A stretch of 64,000 nt of DNA from Oscillospiraceae bacterium (GTDB lineage Bacteria > Bacillota > Clostridia > Christensenellales > Aristaeellaceae), in contig JAISZG010000013.1 in the NCBI GenBank assembly GCA_031269355.1, positions 62,001 through 126,000 of the forward strand, in the 5' to 3' direction. Below the pieces are notes generated by a model, which was not told the origin of the DNA, searched no databases, and saw only the letters and a list, made by a program, of their open reading frames with translations. The first letter of the stretch is position 1. Each line of letters begins with the position of its first letter. This document shows, in pieces, positions 50,078 to 59,360 of this stretch. Made by a program: the position numbers and the translations under genes.

Positions 50078-52398
50078 TTCGAACGCTTCAACAGACACAA
50101 ACGATCCGGAGTATACGCGCGTTTTTTTCGCATCGCAAGGCGCTTTGCGCGTCGCTCGTTTTTATGGCGGGCATCGCGCTTGGCGCGAAAGCTGAGTATT
50201 CGCGGTTGTTTTGGCTGCCGGTGGTCGGCTCGATCGGGCTTGCCTCGCTGTTTCGAAAGCGCTTTGCAGCGCGAGTGTTCGCGCTTGCAGTCGTTTTATT
50301 CTTTGGGATAGCGTGGTGTTCGATGCGCTCAAGCGTGCCGGAGGGGTTCCCGGGAGAAGGAGATTGGCGCGTTCGTGCGAGAGTGCGCACGGAGATTGTG
50401 CTGCGCGGCGACGGCGCGGCGCGGTTTGACGTCTCGAACTTGTCGTTCTTTATAGATACTATGTGGCTTCCGGTATCCGGCGGCGCCTATGTTTGGATTG
50501 AGGACGAATCGGCGTTCGCTCTGGAGCCGGGCGATTGGATAGAGTTGAACGCGCGCGTGCTGCTCCCGCAGGAACAGCGCAATCCTGGAGGGTTTAACGC
50601 GCGCGCGTGGAGTTTGGCGAGAGGCGATTTTTGCACGATACTGTGCGATCGACCGATTACGCTGCTCCGCTCAAGCGGATTCTCAGTAGCGCGAGCGACG
50701 GCGCGATTGCGCGGCTCGATCGGTCGGAGAATGGACGCGCTGTTCGGAAGCGAATCGCCCATTGCTAGAGCGATGGTTCTTGGCGATCGCGAGACGCTGC
50801 CTTCTGAATGGCGCGACGCGTTTGCGCGAACGGGCATCGTCCACCTGCTGGCGGTGTCCGGGCTCCACGTCGGATTCATCTACATGATGCTGCGATTGCT
50901 TATCGACATATTCCACCCAAGCCCGCGAGCGCGTTTTCTGTGGCTTACTATATTAATATCCGGTTATGCTCTGTTGACCGGCATGTCCCCCTCCATATTG
51001 CGCGCAAGCGTGATGCTGCTGTTTCTCTCATACGCGCGCGTTGTGTCGCGCAAAACTGATCCCGCCACAAGTCTGTCGGTCGCGGCGTCGGCCATTTTGT
51101 TGTTTCGCCCTACCGATCTGCAGTCTATGGGATTTCAATTATCATTTGGCTGCGTATTTGGAATAGTGATGCTTGCCTCCCCGCTGCGGCGCTTTTTGAG
51201 GCGCGCGCTGCCCGGAAAATTCACTAAGGTCGCGGACGGGCTGACCCTTTCCATATCGGCGCAGATCGGCGCGCTGGTTCCGTCGGCGGCTATGCTGGGT
51301 TGGATATCCATCACTTCGCTTCTCGCCAATCTTATCGCCGTGCCGATCGCAACGCTTGTGTTTCCGCTTGTAATTCCTACCCTGCTGCTGGATATGTTCG
51401 CGCACCCCGCTGCGGTTGTGATAGCGTGGCTGCCGCGATTGGCGATCAAGTCGCTGCTATGGATTGCGCAAATGGGTTCGCGGCTGGGCTTGATTGTCCG
51501 CGTTCCGGCAATGGTGCCGCCGCTGCTTGGGCTGGGCGTTTATGTATGCATGTTCTTATGTTCAGACGCGGTGCGTATTAGCGCACGATCGAGGGCGGCG
51601 ACAGCGATATTGATACTCGCGTCGGGAGCGCTAAGCGGCGTACCGGCGATTATGCGGACTGATTATGTTCAGCTGGACGTCGGGCAGGCGCTGAGCGGCG
51701 TGCTGCGCGCGGACGGTGAGACCGTGATATTTGATACTGGAAAAGACGGCCAGGAATTGGTGGATTATCTGACATATGTTGGCGCCAACGCGGACGCCGT
51801 GTTCATCAGCCACGGGCATTCCGATCATTACGGAGGCCTAGCCGCGCTGATTGATTCTATGATCCCCGTGCGAACCATATATATATCAAGCGGTGTAGGC
51901 GGGGATATAGACCCAATGTATAATGAAATATTAGCAGCGGCGCGCGCGAAGGGGGTTCCCGTGATTCCGCTGTCGCGCGGGGACAAGGTTTTAACGCCGG
52001 GCGGACTCGCGTTCGATATACTGTGGCCGCCTTACGGATATGAAAGCGCCGACGCAAATGAAACCTCGCTCGTCGCGCGCGTCGAAGTGAACGGACATGC
52101 TATATTATGGACGGGCGACGTCGGCGTTATGGAACCGCTGCGCGGCTCTAATTGCGATATTCTGCAGGCGGGGCACCACGGAAGCAAAACCTCAACGAGC
52201 GAAACGTTCCTTCGCTATACAACGCCTAATCTCGCGCTGATATCCTGTGCTAAGGGCAGTCCGTACCTGCCGCACCCGGAAACGCTCGCACGGCTTAATG
52301 ATGCCGGCGTCGCGACGCTGCGTACGGATGTGTGCGGCGCGGTCACGGTTTATCTGGATCGCGATGAGCTGCGGGCATCTCCGTTTATCGCTCCATAA
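50074..52398 (+). CDS. comEC: DNA internalization channel ComEC/Rec2
   Basis: Membrane channel for natural DNA uptake, 774 residues. Order: two or three membrane helices, the DUF4131/OB-like extracytoplasmic domain (about 90-215), the competence domain with about ten helices (LLAVSGLHVGFIYMMLRLLI, GMSPSILRASVMLLFLSYAR), and a C-terminal MBL domain (ISHGHSDHYGGLAALID, ILWTGDVG, ILQAGHHGSKTST). Complete and of normal length. The GTG at 50074 overlaps the preceding stop; an ATG at 50020 lies inside the previous gene. No comEA or comEB is adjacent, so uptake would rely on genes outside the window. Confidence 0.93.
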   Translation: MIRTLQQTQTIRSIRAFFSHRKALCASLVFMAGIALGAKAEYSRLFWLPVVGSIGLASLFRKRFAARVFALAVVLFFGIAWCSMRSSVPEGFPGEGDWRVRARVRTEIVLRGDGAARFDVSNLSFFIDTMWLPVSGGAYVWIEDESAFALEPGDWIELNARVLLPQEQRNPGGFNARAWSLARGDFCTILCDRPITLLRSSGFSVARATARLRGSIGRRMDALFGSESPIARAMVLGDRETLPSEWRDAFARTGIVHLLAVSGLHVGFIYMMLRLLIDIFHPSPRARFLWLTILISGYALLTGMSPSILRASVMLLFLSYARVVSRKTDPATSLSVAASAILLFRPTDLQSMGFQLSFGCVFGIVMLASPLRRFLRRALPGKFTKVADGLTLSISAQIGALVPSAAMLGWISITSLLANLIAVPIATLVFPLVIPTLLLDMFAHPAAVVIAWLPRLAIKSLLWIAQMGSRLGLIVRVPAMVPPLLGLGVYVCMFLCSDAVRISARSRAATAILILASGALSGVPAIMRTDYVQLDVGQALSGVLRADGETVIFDTGKDGQELVDYLTYVGANADAVFISHGHSDHYGGLAALIDSMIPVRTIYISSGVGGDIDPMYNEILAAARAKGVPVIPLSRGDKVLTPGGLAFDILWPPYGYESADANETSLVARVEVNGHAILWTGDVGVMEPLRGSNCDILQAGHHGSKTSTSETFLRYTTPNLALISCAKGSPYLPHPETLARLNDAGVATLRTDVCGAVTVYLDRDELRASPFIAP

Positions 52399-52531
52399 TA
52401 TAAAGTAATATATAATAAATATTGTTGGCGCTCTTTATGCAACGCGCGCCGGATCGAAAATGGCTGAATGAGCAAGCGATGTCTTTGGCGCATATTTCCC
52501 CCAACTACCTCGGCGGAATGATCGCGCTGGT

Positions 52532-54790
52532 TTACGGAACTTTACGCACCTTCCCGGCGCCATATATCATCCTATCTATCCAAACGCGAGCTTTTTCCTT
52601 CAGCTTCGCGCTGCGATGCGCGGATCGGTAGCTGCCCGCAGCCGCGAGTAATACCTCATCCGTCGGCTGCACTCCGCCATACGCAAGTCGCTCAACGGAA
52701 TCGAACAACGTCGCCAGCGCGGGCGCGCGGCGGGCTAGCGCGGCGGGCGTTTCGTGTGCGGCGGCCGGAACGCCTTGGGCGGCCAGCAGCCGCAGTGCGG
52801 CGCGATACCATGTGAGCAGCCGCTCGTCCGGTAGTTTGCGCCGCTTGGCGGCGCTGGCAGGCGCTGTTAGGTATGATCTCGCGGCTATGCCGGAGATAGC
52901 AAGCGCGATGAGCAGCCACCACCAAAGCCTATGATTGATGCTTGATATATTGTCGTCGGCGGACTCGCCGTCGTTAGGTTCGTCGGTGTCCGTTCCCTCG
53001 GGAGCGTCGGAGGGAGACGGCGTCGGTTCTATGCCGCCGTCGTCGCTCGTTGGCGTTGGATTTGGCGAAGGCGTAGTCGTTGGAGCGGCTGGCTGAACGG
53101 ACGGCGTAGGTTCGTCGCCAGCTGGAGGGTTCGGATCGCCGCCATCGCCATCGCCCGAACCGTCCGGAGGAATGCCTGGCGTCGCGTCTACGCTGATCCA
53201 GCCAAACCCCGCCAGATACGCTTCCGTCCAAGCGTGCGCGTTTCGCCCTGTTACATACGCCGCGCCGGAATCGTCTGGCGTTACAAGGAACCCTTCCACA
53301 TACCGCGTCGGAATGCCCGCGATACGCCCCATAATCGCCATTGCGCTCGCAAAATACGTACAATACCCCTCTCGTCCCTCCATAAGAAAGAACGATACGA
53401 AATCCGAATTTCTAGGCGGAACCGCGCTCGGAGTTAACGTATATGGAAGTTTTTGAAGTTCGTCCCGAATAGCTATCAATTTCTCAAGCGGCGTATCGGC
53501 GTTTTGTATCACAGAGTTTGTTAGATTATATACGTTTTGATTGATCCCGCCTGGCAGCGCGCGGTAGGAATCCAGCAGCGCCGCGTCCCAATCGAGCGCG
53601 CCGGATTGGGCGGCACGCTCGACAATCGCCGGAAGCCCGGGATCGTCAATCGATATAACCGGAGCGCTAAATTCGTAAGCGTCGCCCTCAACCAGATCGC
53701 GCGTCGCGAATAATTCGCCGGTGCTATTAAAGTACGCGACCAAATCTCCCTGCGGATCAAACGCCTCCAGGCGATGCGGTACGAATAACGTAGTCGCGCT
53801 TGCGCTCATTATTTCAACATAAGCGCTGACCGGCGCAAACATATCCGCGTCGCGAATATCGCGCTGCGGACGATCCTGATCAAGCAGGTTTGCGCGCACC
53901 CCGCGCCACCTGGGATCCACATATAGATATCGCCGCGCACCAAGCGTATCGGTCCACAATTTACCATCATACGAATCCTTTGTTACCGAGCGAAGCAGCA
54001 GCGTTTTTGCAGTCTCCACCTTCATTACCGCGCGATCTGAAGGCCTCATCGGGCCGCCCAGCCTATCGCCCAGCGGCTGGTAACCGTCATACTGGATGGA
54101 GTAAAAACGGCGTTCCTCATCATAAAATAAATAATCGGACGCCATTTGCCGCACGCGATCCGCAAGTTCCGCCAGCTTGTCATTTATTATTCCGCCGGAA
54201 GGCAGCATGATCATCGCGAGCACCACCGCCAGCCCGGCCATACTCAGCGCCCGCGCGCCGCTGGTTTGATCACAATGCGCTCGCGCATAAAGCGCCGCAA
54301 GCGCGACTAATACGGGAGCGAGCGTCAGCGGTTGATCCGCAGAACCCGCGACCCAGCTCCATAGCGCGACTACACACGCCAGCGATAGGCAGGGGTAAAA
54401 TCCCTCGCGCTGGCGATTTGCTATCATACAAAATAATGTCAGCATTGCCGCCGCAACATATATCAGCAGCGGCGCATATCCAACGAGCGCCTCAATGTCG
54501 CCGGATACCGCTTTTGCGGCAGCTTCAGCGAGTATAGGAATTAAGTTATTCTTTAATAATACATATATAAAAATCATGGAAAGCGCGGCAACGCTGGCAA
54601 AGCGAACCGCCCAATGGACGGCGCACGCTAAATAAAACAGCATACACGCGGCGCAAACGAGCGCGATAACGCGAGCGTCCGTATTAAACGCAAACGCGAC
54701 GCTCAGCGTCAGCATCAATCCAAACGCGAGCAGCGCGGATAAAAACGCGGTCAACCCGCGCTCGCGGATCACGGCGCGCATGTTCGTCAC
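52532..54790 (-). CDS. Transglutaminase-like membrane protein (DUF3488/DUF4129 type)
   Basis: A 752-residue membrane protein: about eight helices in residues 10-225, extracytoplasmic transglutaminase-like domain with catalytic Cys in REGYCTYFASAMAIM, His in NAHAWTEAYLAGFGW and Asp in SVDATPG, a Pro/Thr/Ser/Asp-rich linker, one further helix (WWWLLIALAISGIA), and a C-terminal cytoplasmic DUF4129-like region. The GTG at 54790 follows GAAAGG by five bases and overlaps the DUF58 stop; ATG 54781 is spaced less well. Last gene of the moxR-DUF58-transglutaminase operon, a widespread set thought to act on envelope or secreted proteins. Whether it crosslinks or cleaves is unknown. Confidence 0.88.
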   Translation of the reverse strand: MTNMRAVIRERGLTAFLSALLAFGLMLTLSVAFAFNTDARVIALVCAACMLFYLACAVHWAVRFASVAALSMIFIYVLLKNNLIPILAEAAAKAVSGDIEALVGYAPLLIYVAAAMLTLFCMIANRQREGFYPCLSLACVVALWSWVAGSADQPLTLAPVLVALAALYARAHCDQTSGARALSMAGLAVVLAMIMLPSGGIINDKLAELADRVRQMASDYLFYDEERRFYSIQYDGYQPLGDRLGGPMRPSDRAVMKVETAKTLLLRSVTKDSYDGKLWTDTLGARRYLYVDPRWRGVRANLLDQDRPQRDIRDADMFAPVSAYVEIMSASATTLFVPHRLEAFDPQGDLVAYFNSTGELFATRDLVEGDAYEFSAPVISIDDPGLPAIVERAAQSGALDWDAALLDSYRALPGGINQNVYNLTNSVIQNADTPLEKLIAIRDELQKLPYTLTPSAVPPRNSDFVSFFLMEGREGYCTYFASAMAIMGRIAGIPTRYVEGFLVTPDDSGAAYVTGRNAHAWTEAYLAGFGWISVDATPGIPPDGSGDGDGGDPNPPAGDEPTPSVQPAAPTTTPSPNPTPTSDDGGIEPTPSPSDAPEGTDTDEPNDGESADDNISSINHRLWWWLLIALAISGIAARSYLTAPASAAKRRKLPDERLLTWYRAALRLLAAQGVPAAAHETPAALARRAPALATLFDSVERLAYGGVQPTDEVLLAAAGSYRSAHRSAKLKEKARVWIDRMIYGAGKVRKVP

Positions 54791-55959
54791 ACGTTTTCCT
54801 TTCCGACCATATCGGTTCGTTCGGAGCTTAGTTGCTCCACAACGCACTCTACGTCGCTTTGAGTAAGCTGATGAACGAGCTGCCGCTGCGCCTCGTCGAT
54901 AATATCAACCACTAAATAAACTCGCACTATTGGCCCCAACCGTCGCAGCCGCGCGATTCTATCCGCACCGCTCGGCGTCAGCGCGCCGGTGAGCACTACC
55001 GTTGAACCGGACCGGCGCATGCGCTGGCTCTCAAGCAGCAGCACGCGGTCGAAGCGCGTTTTTCCGGTAAAGCCCATACGAGCGATAGCCGCCATCGCGG
55101 GCGCAAGCGGGTCTCCTCTGCGGAGCGATACGGATTCGGGAGGTTCGCCCGCAAGGGGCATATGAACGTCCGCGCCTGTCTCAAGCATTGATTTGCATAT
55201 CGACGCCGCGATATCGCATAGTCTGTCGCGCACATCCCACGAATGCGCGGACGGCGGCGGCGGCGCGCAGTCCAGAAGTATCAACGCTTCCGGACGCAGC
55301 GGCTGATCATACGTTCTAACCAGAATCTCCCGCCTGCGCAGCGACAATTTCCAATGAATCTTCTTTAATTCGTCGCCCGGCAGATACGCGCGCACGTCTG
55401 AAGGCGATGACACGTCCTCCGTCGCCCGCGATACGAATTCCAACTCGCTCTCGCCCGGACTAAACCTCAGCGGCGATACTTCCTCAGTGCGCGGCAATAC
55501 GAGCGCTTCGGCGGTCCAATCGCCGCGCCTGGCAAAAAACGAGAATAATCCGAACACATCCTCGATTCTAACGTCCGTCAATCCTATTTCAAATCTTCCA
55601 ACATGCGGGCAGCGAATTCTGACCAGCGTCGGGAACGTGCGCAGCGCCGGAGTTGATACGCGCAGGGTTTCGCTGCTTTCCGGCGCGCGCACTTTAATGA
55701 GCAGCGGCGCAATCGGCAGCGGCGACATATTCCGCGTGCGCAGTTTCAGCGTCAGCGCGTCTCCTCTTGAAACCGCCCTCTCGTTCAGTTCTATCGACGC
55801 CGCGAACGTTAGTTTCGCCCACAACGCGCTTATAAGCGCAAGCGCGAACAAAGCGGCAAGCAGCAGCGCTACCAGCAGATACATCCGCCCGCCTGTCGAC
55901 AGCGCGATCACAGTAAGCAGCGCGGAAAAAAAAAGGCAGCCGAACGCGCGAACGCTCAC
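54787..55959 (-). CDS. DUF58 (vWA-like) membrane protein
   Basis: A 390-residue protein with two N-terminal helices (about 5-50) and the DUF58 domain: SPSDVRAYLPGDELKKIHWK and the metal-binding-like LILLDCAPPPPSAHSWDVRD, which is the vWA-type MIDAS position (weakly conserved). GTG start overlapping the moxR stop, and its own stop overlaps the transglutaminase start. Works with MoxR ATPase as a chaperone-like pair in related operons. Substrate unknown. Confidence 0.87.
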   Translation of the reverse strand: MSVRAFGCLFFSALLTVIALSTGGRMYLLVALLLAALFALALISALWAKLTFAASIELNERAVSRGDALTLKLRTRNMSPLPIAPLLIKVRAPESSETLRVSTPALRTFPTLVRIRCPHVGRFEIGLTDVRIEDVFGLFSFFARRGDWTAEALVLPRTEEVSPLRFSPGESELEFVSRATEDVSSPSDVRAYLPGDELKKIHWKLSLRRREILVRTYDQPLRPEALILLDCAPPPPSAHSWDVRDRLCDIAASICKSMLETGADVHMPLAGEPPESVSLRRGDPLAPAMAAIARMGFTGKTRFDRVLLLESQRMRRSGSTVVLTGALTPSGADRIARLRRLGPIVRVYLVVDIIDEAQRQLVHQLTQSDVECVVEQLSSERTDMVGKENV

Positions 55960-56903
55960 GGCACTCGAACGGGCACTTGTACGGAGCCGATCAATCCCGC
56001 AAGGATTCGCTCCGTGCTAAGTCCCTTGATGCGCGCTTCCGGGGTAAGCGACAGTCGATGCGCGAGCACCGGATGCGCCATTCGCTGCACATCTTCGGGA
56101 ACGATATAATTGCGTCCTTCGATCAGCGCGCACGCCTGCGCCGCGCGAACCAGCGCGATCGCGCCGCGCGTCGACACGCCCAGCTGCAGCATCGGATGGC
56201 GGCGCGTCGCGTCGGCGATGGACGCGACATAGCTGCGCACTTCTCTAGCGCAGTATATTTCGCGAACCGCGCCTTGCATATCAAGCACGTCCGCAGCGGA
56301 GCACACGGCCTCGAGCGATTGCATAGGCGCGGCGGCTTTGGAGTAGCGTTCCAGTATATCCGTCTCTTCCTCAACCGACGGATAGCCTATCGATATGCGA
56401 ATTAAAAAACGATCCATTTGCGCCTCCGGCAGCGGATAAGTGCCTACGAATTCGATCGGGTTTTGAGTGGCGAGCACTATAAACGGCTTGGGCATCGGAT
56501 ACGTAACGCCGTCCACCGTCACCTGATATTCCTCCATCGCTTCCAGCAAACTGGATTGCGTTTTGGGAGAGGTTCTGTTTATCTCGTCTGCGAGCACAAT
56601 TTGGCTCATCACAGCGCCTGGCTTAAATTCCATCGCGCCTGACTTAAAGTTCACTATCGTAAACCCCGTCACGTCCGACGGTGTTACGTCGGGCGTAAAC
56701 TGGATGCGCTTGAATGAGCAGTCGAGCGAACGAGCGATAGCGCTTGCCAGAGTGGTCTTCCCCACGCCCGGAACATCTTCTATCAGAACGTGCCCACGGC
56801 ACAGCAGCGCAATTAGCGCCAGCTCCACTACATCGTCCTTGCCGACGATTACTTTTCCGATATTCTGTTGAAGCGCGCGAACCATCCGGCGCGGCTGCTG
56901 CAA
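55956..56903 (-). CDS. MoxR-family AAA+ ATPase
   Basis: Chaperone-like ATPase of 315 residues. Walker A EDVPGVGKTT, Walker B VLADEINRTSPKTQSSLLEA, sensor 1 FIVLATQNP, arginine finger region LPEAQMDRF, and sensor 2 in GVSTRGAIALVRAAQ. I chose the TTG at 56903 because AGAGGAG lies eight bases upstream and MQQPRRMVRALQQNIGKVIV is the usual MoxR N-terminus; the ATG at 56951 would add 16 residues without a ribosome-binding site. First gene of the operon; TATAAT at 56970-56975 on the minus strand is a possible -10. Confidence 0.92.
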   Translation of the reverse strand: MQQPRRMVRALQQNIGKVIVGKDDVVELALIALLCRGHVLIEDVPGVGKTTLASAIARSLDCSFKRIQFTPDVTPSDVTGFTIVNFKSGAMEFKPGAVMSQIVLADEINRTSPKTQSSLLEAMEEYQVTVDGVTYPMPKPFIVLATQNPIEFVGTYPLPEAQMDRFLIRISIGYPSVEEETDILERYSKAAAPMQSLEAVCSAADVLDMQGAVREIYCAREVRSYVASIADATRRHPMLQLGVSTRGAIALVRAAQACALIEGRNYIVPEDVQRMAHPVLAHRLSLTPEARIKGLSTERILAGLIGSVQVPVRVP

Positions 56904-57021
56904 TTCGTTCACTCCTCTTGCGATGAGAATGGATTTATGGTTTACTATCATTAAGGTTTCACAGAATCACCCTTATTATAACGGTTGAAACGAATCTTTC
57001 CATGCGCAAGGAGCTTGGCGT

Positions 57022-58035
57022 ATGATGCGCGAACCCGACGAATTATTGGTTATATTGTCTGACGGGATGTTTCACTCCGGCAAAACTCTCAGCCGACGCG
57101 TTGGCATAACTCGCGCCGCTATATGGAAAAGGATAGAAGCGCTGCGTGAAAGCGGCCTTACGATCGATTCCGCAGGCAAGCGAGGATATCGATTGATTAA
57201 GCCGGACGATCCGCTGTTTCCCCCGCTGTTCTCCGCGCCCGGCTGCGACGTGCGTTATTCGTTTGAACTGCCCTCTACAAACACTACGGCGGCTTTGTTG
57301 GCGGCGGAAGGCGCGGCGCACGGAACGCTTGTCGTCGCGGAAAAGCAGCGCGCGGGTAAGGGCAGACGCGGTCGCGGTTGGGCGTCCGAGGTTGGCGGCG
57401 CTATGTTCTCGCTCGTGCTACGCCCCACATGCGCTCCGGCTCGCGCGCAGCGCACACCTTTAGTCGCGGCGATAGCGGTTGCGGAAGCTTGCGAAACCGT
57501 ATGCGGCGTTAGCCCTTTGGTAAAGTGGCCGAATGACGTAATCGTCGGCGGAAAGAAATTATGCGGCATTCTACTGGAATTATCTGCAGAAGCGGAGCAG
57601 ATACTATATCTCGTGCTGGGAGTGGGTATTAACGTCGCGCAACGGGAAAAGGATTTCCCGGAAAATCTGCGCGATATCGCGACGTCGCTCGCGATAGAAT
57701 CAGGGCATACCGTTCGCCGTTCGGATATTATAACGGCATTTGTTGAAAGATTTTTCTATTGGTATAAACGAATGTCGTCGGAACCTGAATACGCGTTCTG
57801 GCATGCGTTCGAACCGATATACCGCGAACGCTCCGCGACTCTCGGGCGACGGGTTAACGTTGCGCAAGCGAGCGGATCATTCGAAGGCACGGCGATTCGT
57901 CTGGGCGATTCCGGAGAGCTAATTGTGCGAGCGGACGGGGGGGAGGATCGCGCGGTTTGGGCGGCCGACGTTACCGTGCGTATGCGGACTGATCTATCAG
58001 AATCGCATAAGGAGGCACAAAGTAGGGATGAGTAA
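57022..58035 (+). CDS. birA: Biotin operon repressor / biotin-[acetyl-CoA-carboxylase] ligase
   Basis: Bifunctional protein of 337 residues. N-terminal winged helix (KTLSRRVGITRAAIWKRIEA) for repression; ligase domain with STNTTA, the biotinyl-AMP loop AGKGRRGRGW, KWPNDVIVGGKKLCGILLE, and a C-terminal SH3-like domain. It attaches biotin to carboxylase carrier proteins. AAGGAG lies eight bases before the ATG. Overlaps the P1 peptidase gene by eight bases. No biotin operon is in view. Confidence 0.95.
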   Translation: MMREPDELLVILSDGMFHSGKTLSRRVGITRAAIWKRIEALRESGLTIDSAGKRGYRLIKPDDPLFPPLFSAPGCDVRYSFELPSTNTTAALLAAEGAAHGTLVVAEKQRAGKGRRGRGWASEVGGAMFSLVLRPTCAPARAQRTPLVAAIAVAEACETVCGVSPLVKWPNDVIVGGKKLCGILLELSAEAEQILYLVLGVGINVAQREKDFPENLRDIATSLAIESGHTVRRSDIITAFVERFFYWYKRMSSEPEYAFWHAFEPIYRERSATLGRRVNVAQASGSFEGTAIRLGDSGELIVRADGGEDRAVWAADVTVRMRTDLSESHKEAQSRDE

Positions 58036-58987
58036 TATATATTATACCGGATTAATAACCGACATACCCGGCATTTTAGTTGGGCATTCGGAGGATATAA
58101 ACGCGCGCACAGGCGTAACGGTTGTGCGATGCGATTCGGGCGCCGTCGCGTCCGTCGACGTTCGCGGCGCGGCCCCTGGAACTCGCGAGACCGACTTGCT
58201 GCGTCCGGAATGCTCTGTCGAGCGCATTCACGCGATCGCGCTGTGCGGCGGAAGCGCTTTTGGTTTGGACGCGGCGGGCGGCGTTATGGCGCGCCTGGAG
58301 GAAGAGGGAATCGGGCTGCCTGTGATGCCGGGTATTCGAGTACCGATTGTATGCGCCGCAGTGCTGTTCGATTTGGGCATCGGCAGTGCAACGGTTCGCC
58401 CGGATGCCTATATGGGGCGAACGGCTTGCGCAAGCGCAGGCAAGGCGTTCAAGCAGGGAATGGCCGGAGTTGGCTGCGGCGCTACGGTAGGCAAGTTATC
58501 CGGTATTTTTTCCCCAGGCGCCGCGCCTGCGCGTGGAGGCGTAGGCAGCGCGTCCATGCGAACTTGCGACGGCTATATTGTCGGAGCGATTGCTGCGGTC
58601 AACGCCGCTGGAGATATACTGCATCACGAAACCGGCGAAGTGCTTGCGTGCGGCACGCTCAATGGCTCCCCTGTATATATGAAAGATGCGCTGTATGCCG
58701 CCGGTGCGTATAATTCGGCCTTTGAGCGCGCTTTGACGGGTACGAACACAACCCTCGCCGTCGTGGCGACGAACGCAGTATTGTCCAAAGCGCAGGCGAA
58801 ACGGCTTGCTATGAGCGCGCACGACGGGTTCGCGCGTACTATATTTCCCGCTCATACGCCGGTGGACGGCGACACCGCGTTTGCGCTGGCGACATGCGAG
58901 CGCGATGGCGAGCCGCCAATGATCGCTCTGTGCGCGCTTGCCGCAGAGGTAACCGCGCGCGCGATTGTAAACGCGGTGACGGCATGA
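58028..58987 (+). CDS. P1-family (DmpA-like) peptidase
   Basis: N-terminal-nucleophile aminopeptidase-like protein of 319 residues. The self-cleavage site with catalytic Ser is ARGGVGSASMR; upstream CGGSAFGLDAAGGVMARLEE and downstream VATNAVLSKAQAKRLAMSAH fit the DmpA/BapA family, which releases D- or beta-amino acids. It would be cut between Gly and Ser into two chains. The ATG at 58028 has AAGGAGG upstream; the in-frame start at 57923 lies in birA. Stop overlaps acpS. Confidence 0.88.
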   Translation: MSNIYYTGLITDIPGILVGHSEDINARTGVTVVRCDSGAVASVDVRGAAPGTRETDLLRPECSVERIHAIALCGGSAFGLDAAGGVMARLEEEGIGLPVMPGIRVPIVCAAVLFDLGIGSATVRPDAYMGRTACASAGKAFKQGMAGVGCGATVGKLSGIFSPGAAPARGGVGSASMRTCDGYIVGAIAAVNAAGDILHHETGEVLACGTLNGSPVYMKDALYAAGAYNSAFERALTGTNTTLAVVATNAVLSKAQAKRLAMSAHDGFARTIFPAHTPVDGDTAFALATCERDGEPPMIALCALAAEVTARAIVNAVTA

Positions 58988-59355
58988 TAGTCGGGCTGGG
59001 AATCGACTTGTGCAATATCGAACGGTTTTCCGACACGACGCGCCGCGATCGCTTCATTGAACGCTACTTCGCACCCGAAGAGCGCGAGCGCGTCGTGTCG
59101 GGCGGAGCGGCGGCAAGCGACCGGGCAGCGGGAATATTCGCGGCAAAGGAAGCCGCGCTCAAGGCGCTGGGCGTCGGAATAGGCGCAATTCCTTTAACTG
59201 ATATTGTTATAATATATAATAAAAATGGCGCGCCGCTCCTGACATTCACGGGAAAAGCGCGCTCGGTCGCGGAATCACTTGGTGTGGCGCGCATGCATCT
59301 ATCGATCACGCACGAGTACGGCGTCGCTGCGGCAGTAGTAATTCTTGAGGAATAA
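58984..59355 (+). CDS. acpS: Holo-[acyl-carrier-protein] synthase
   Basis: Transfers phosphopantetheine from CoA to acyl carrier protein; 123 residues, normal. VGLGIDLCNIERF contains the metal-binding Asp, FAAKEAALKALGVG the Glu and Lys of the second motif, and SITHEYGVAAAVVIL closes the domain. The ATG overlaps the P1 peptidase stop. Followed five bases later by nnr, as in many Bacillota. Confidence 0.95.
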   Translation: MIVGLGIDLCNIERFSDTTRRDRFIERYFAPEERERVVSGGAAASDRAAGIFAAKEAALKALGVGIGAIPLTDIVIIYNKNGAPLLTFTGKARSVAESLGVARMHLSITHEYGVAAAVVILEE

Positions 59356-59360
59356 TATAT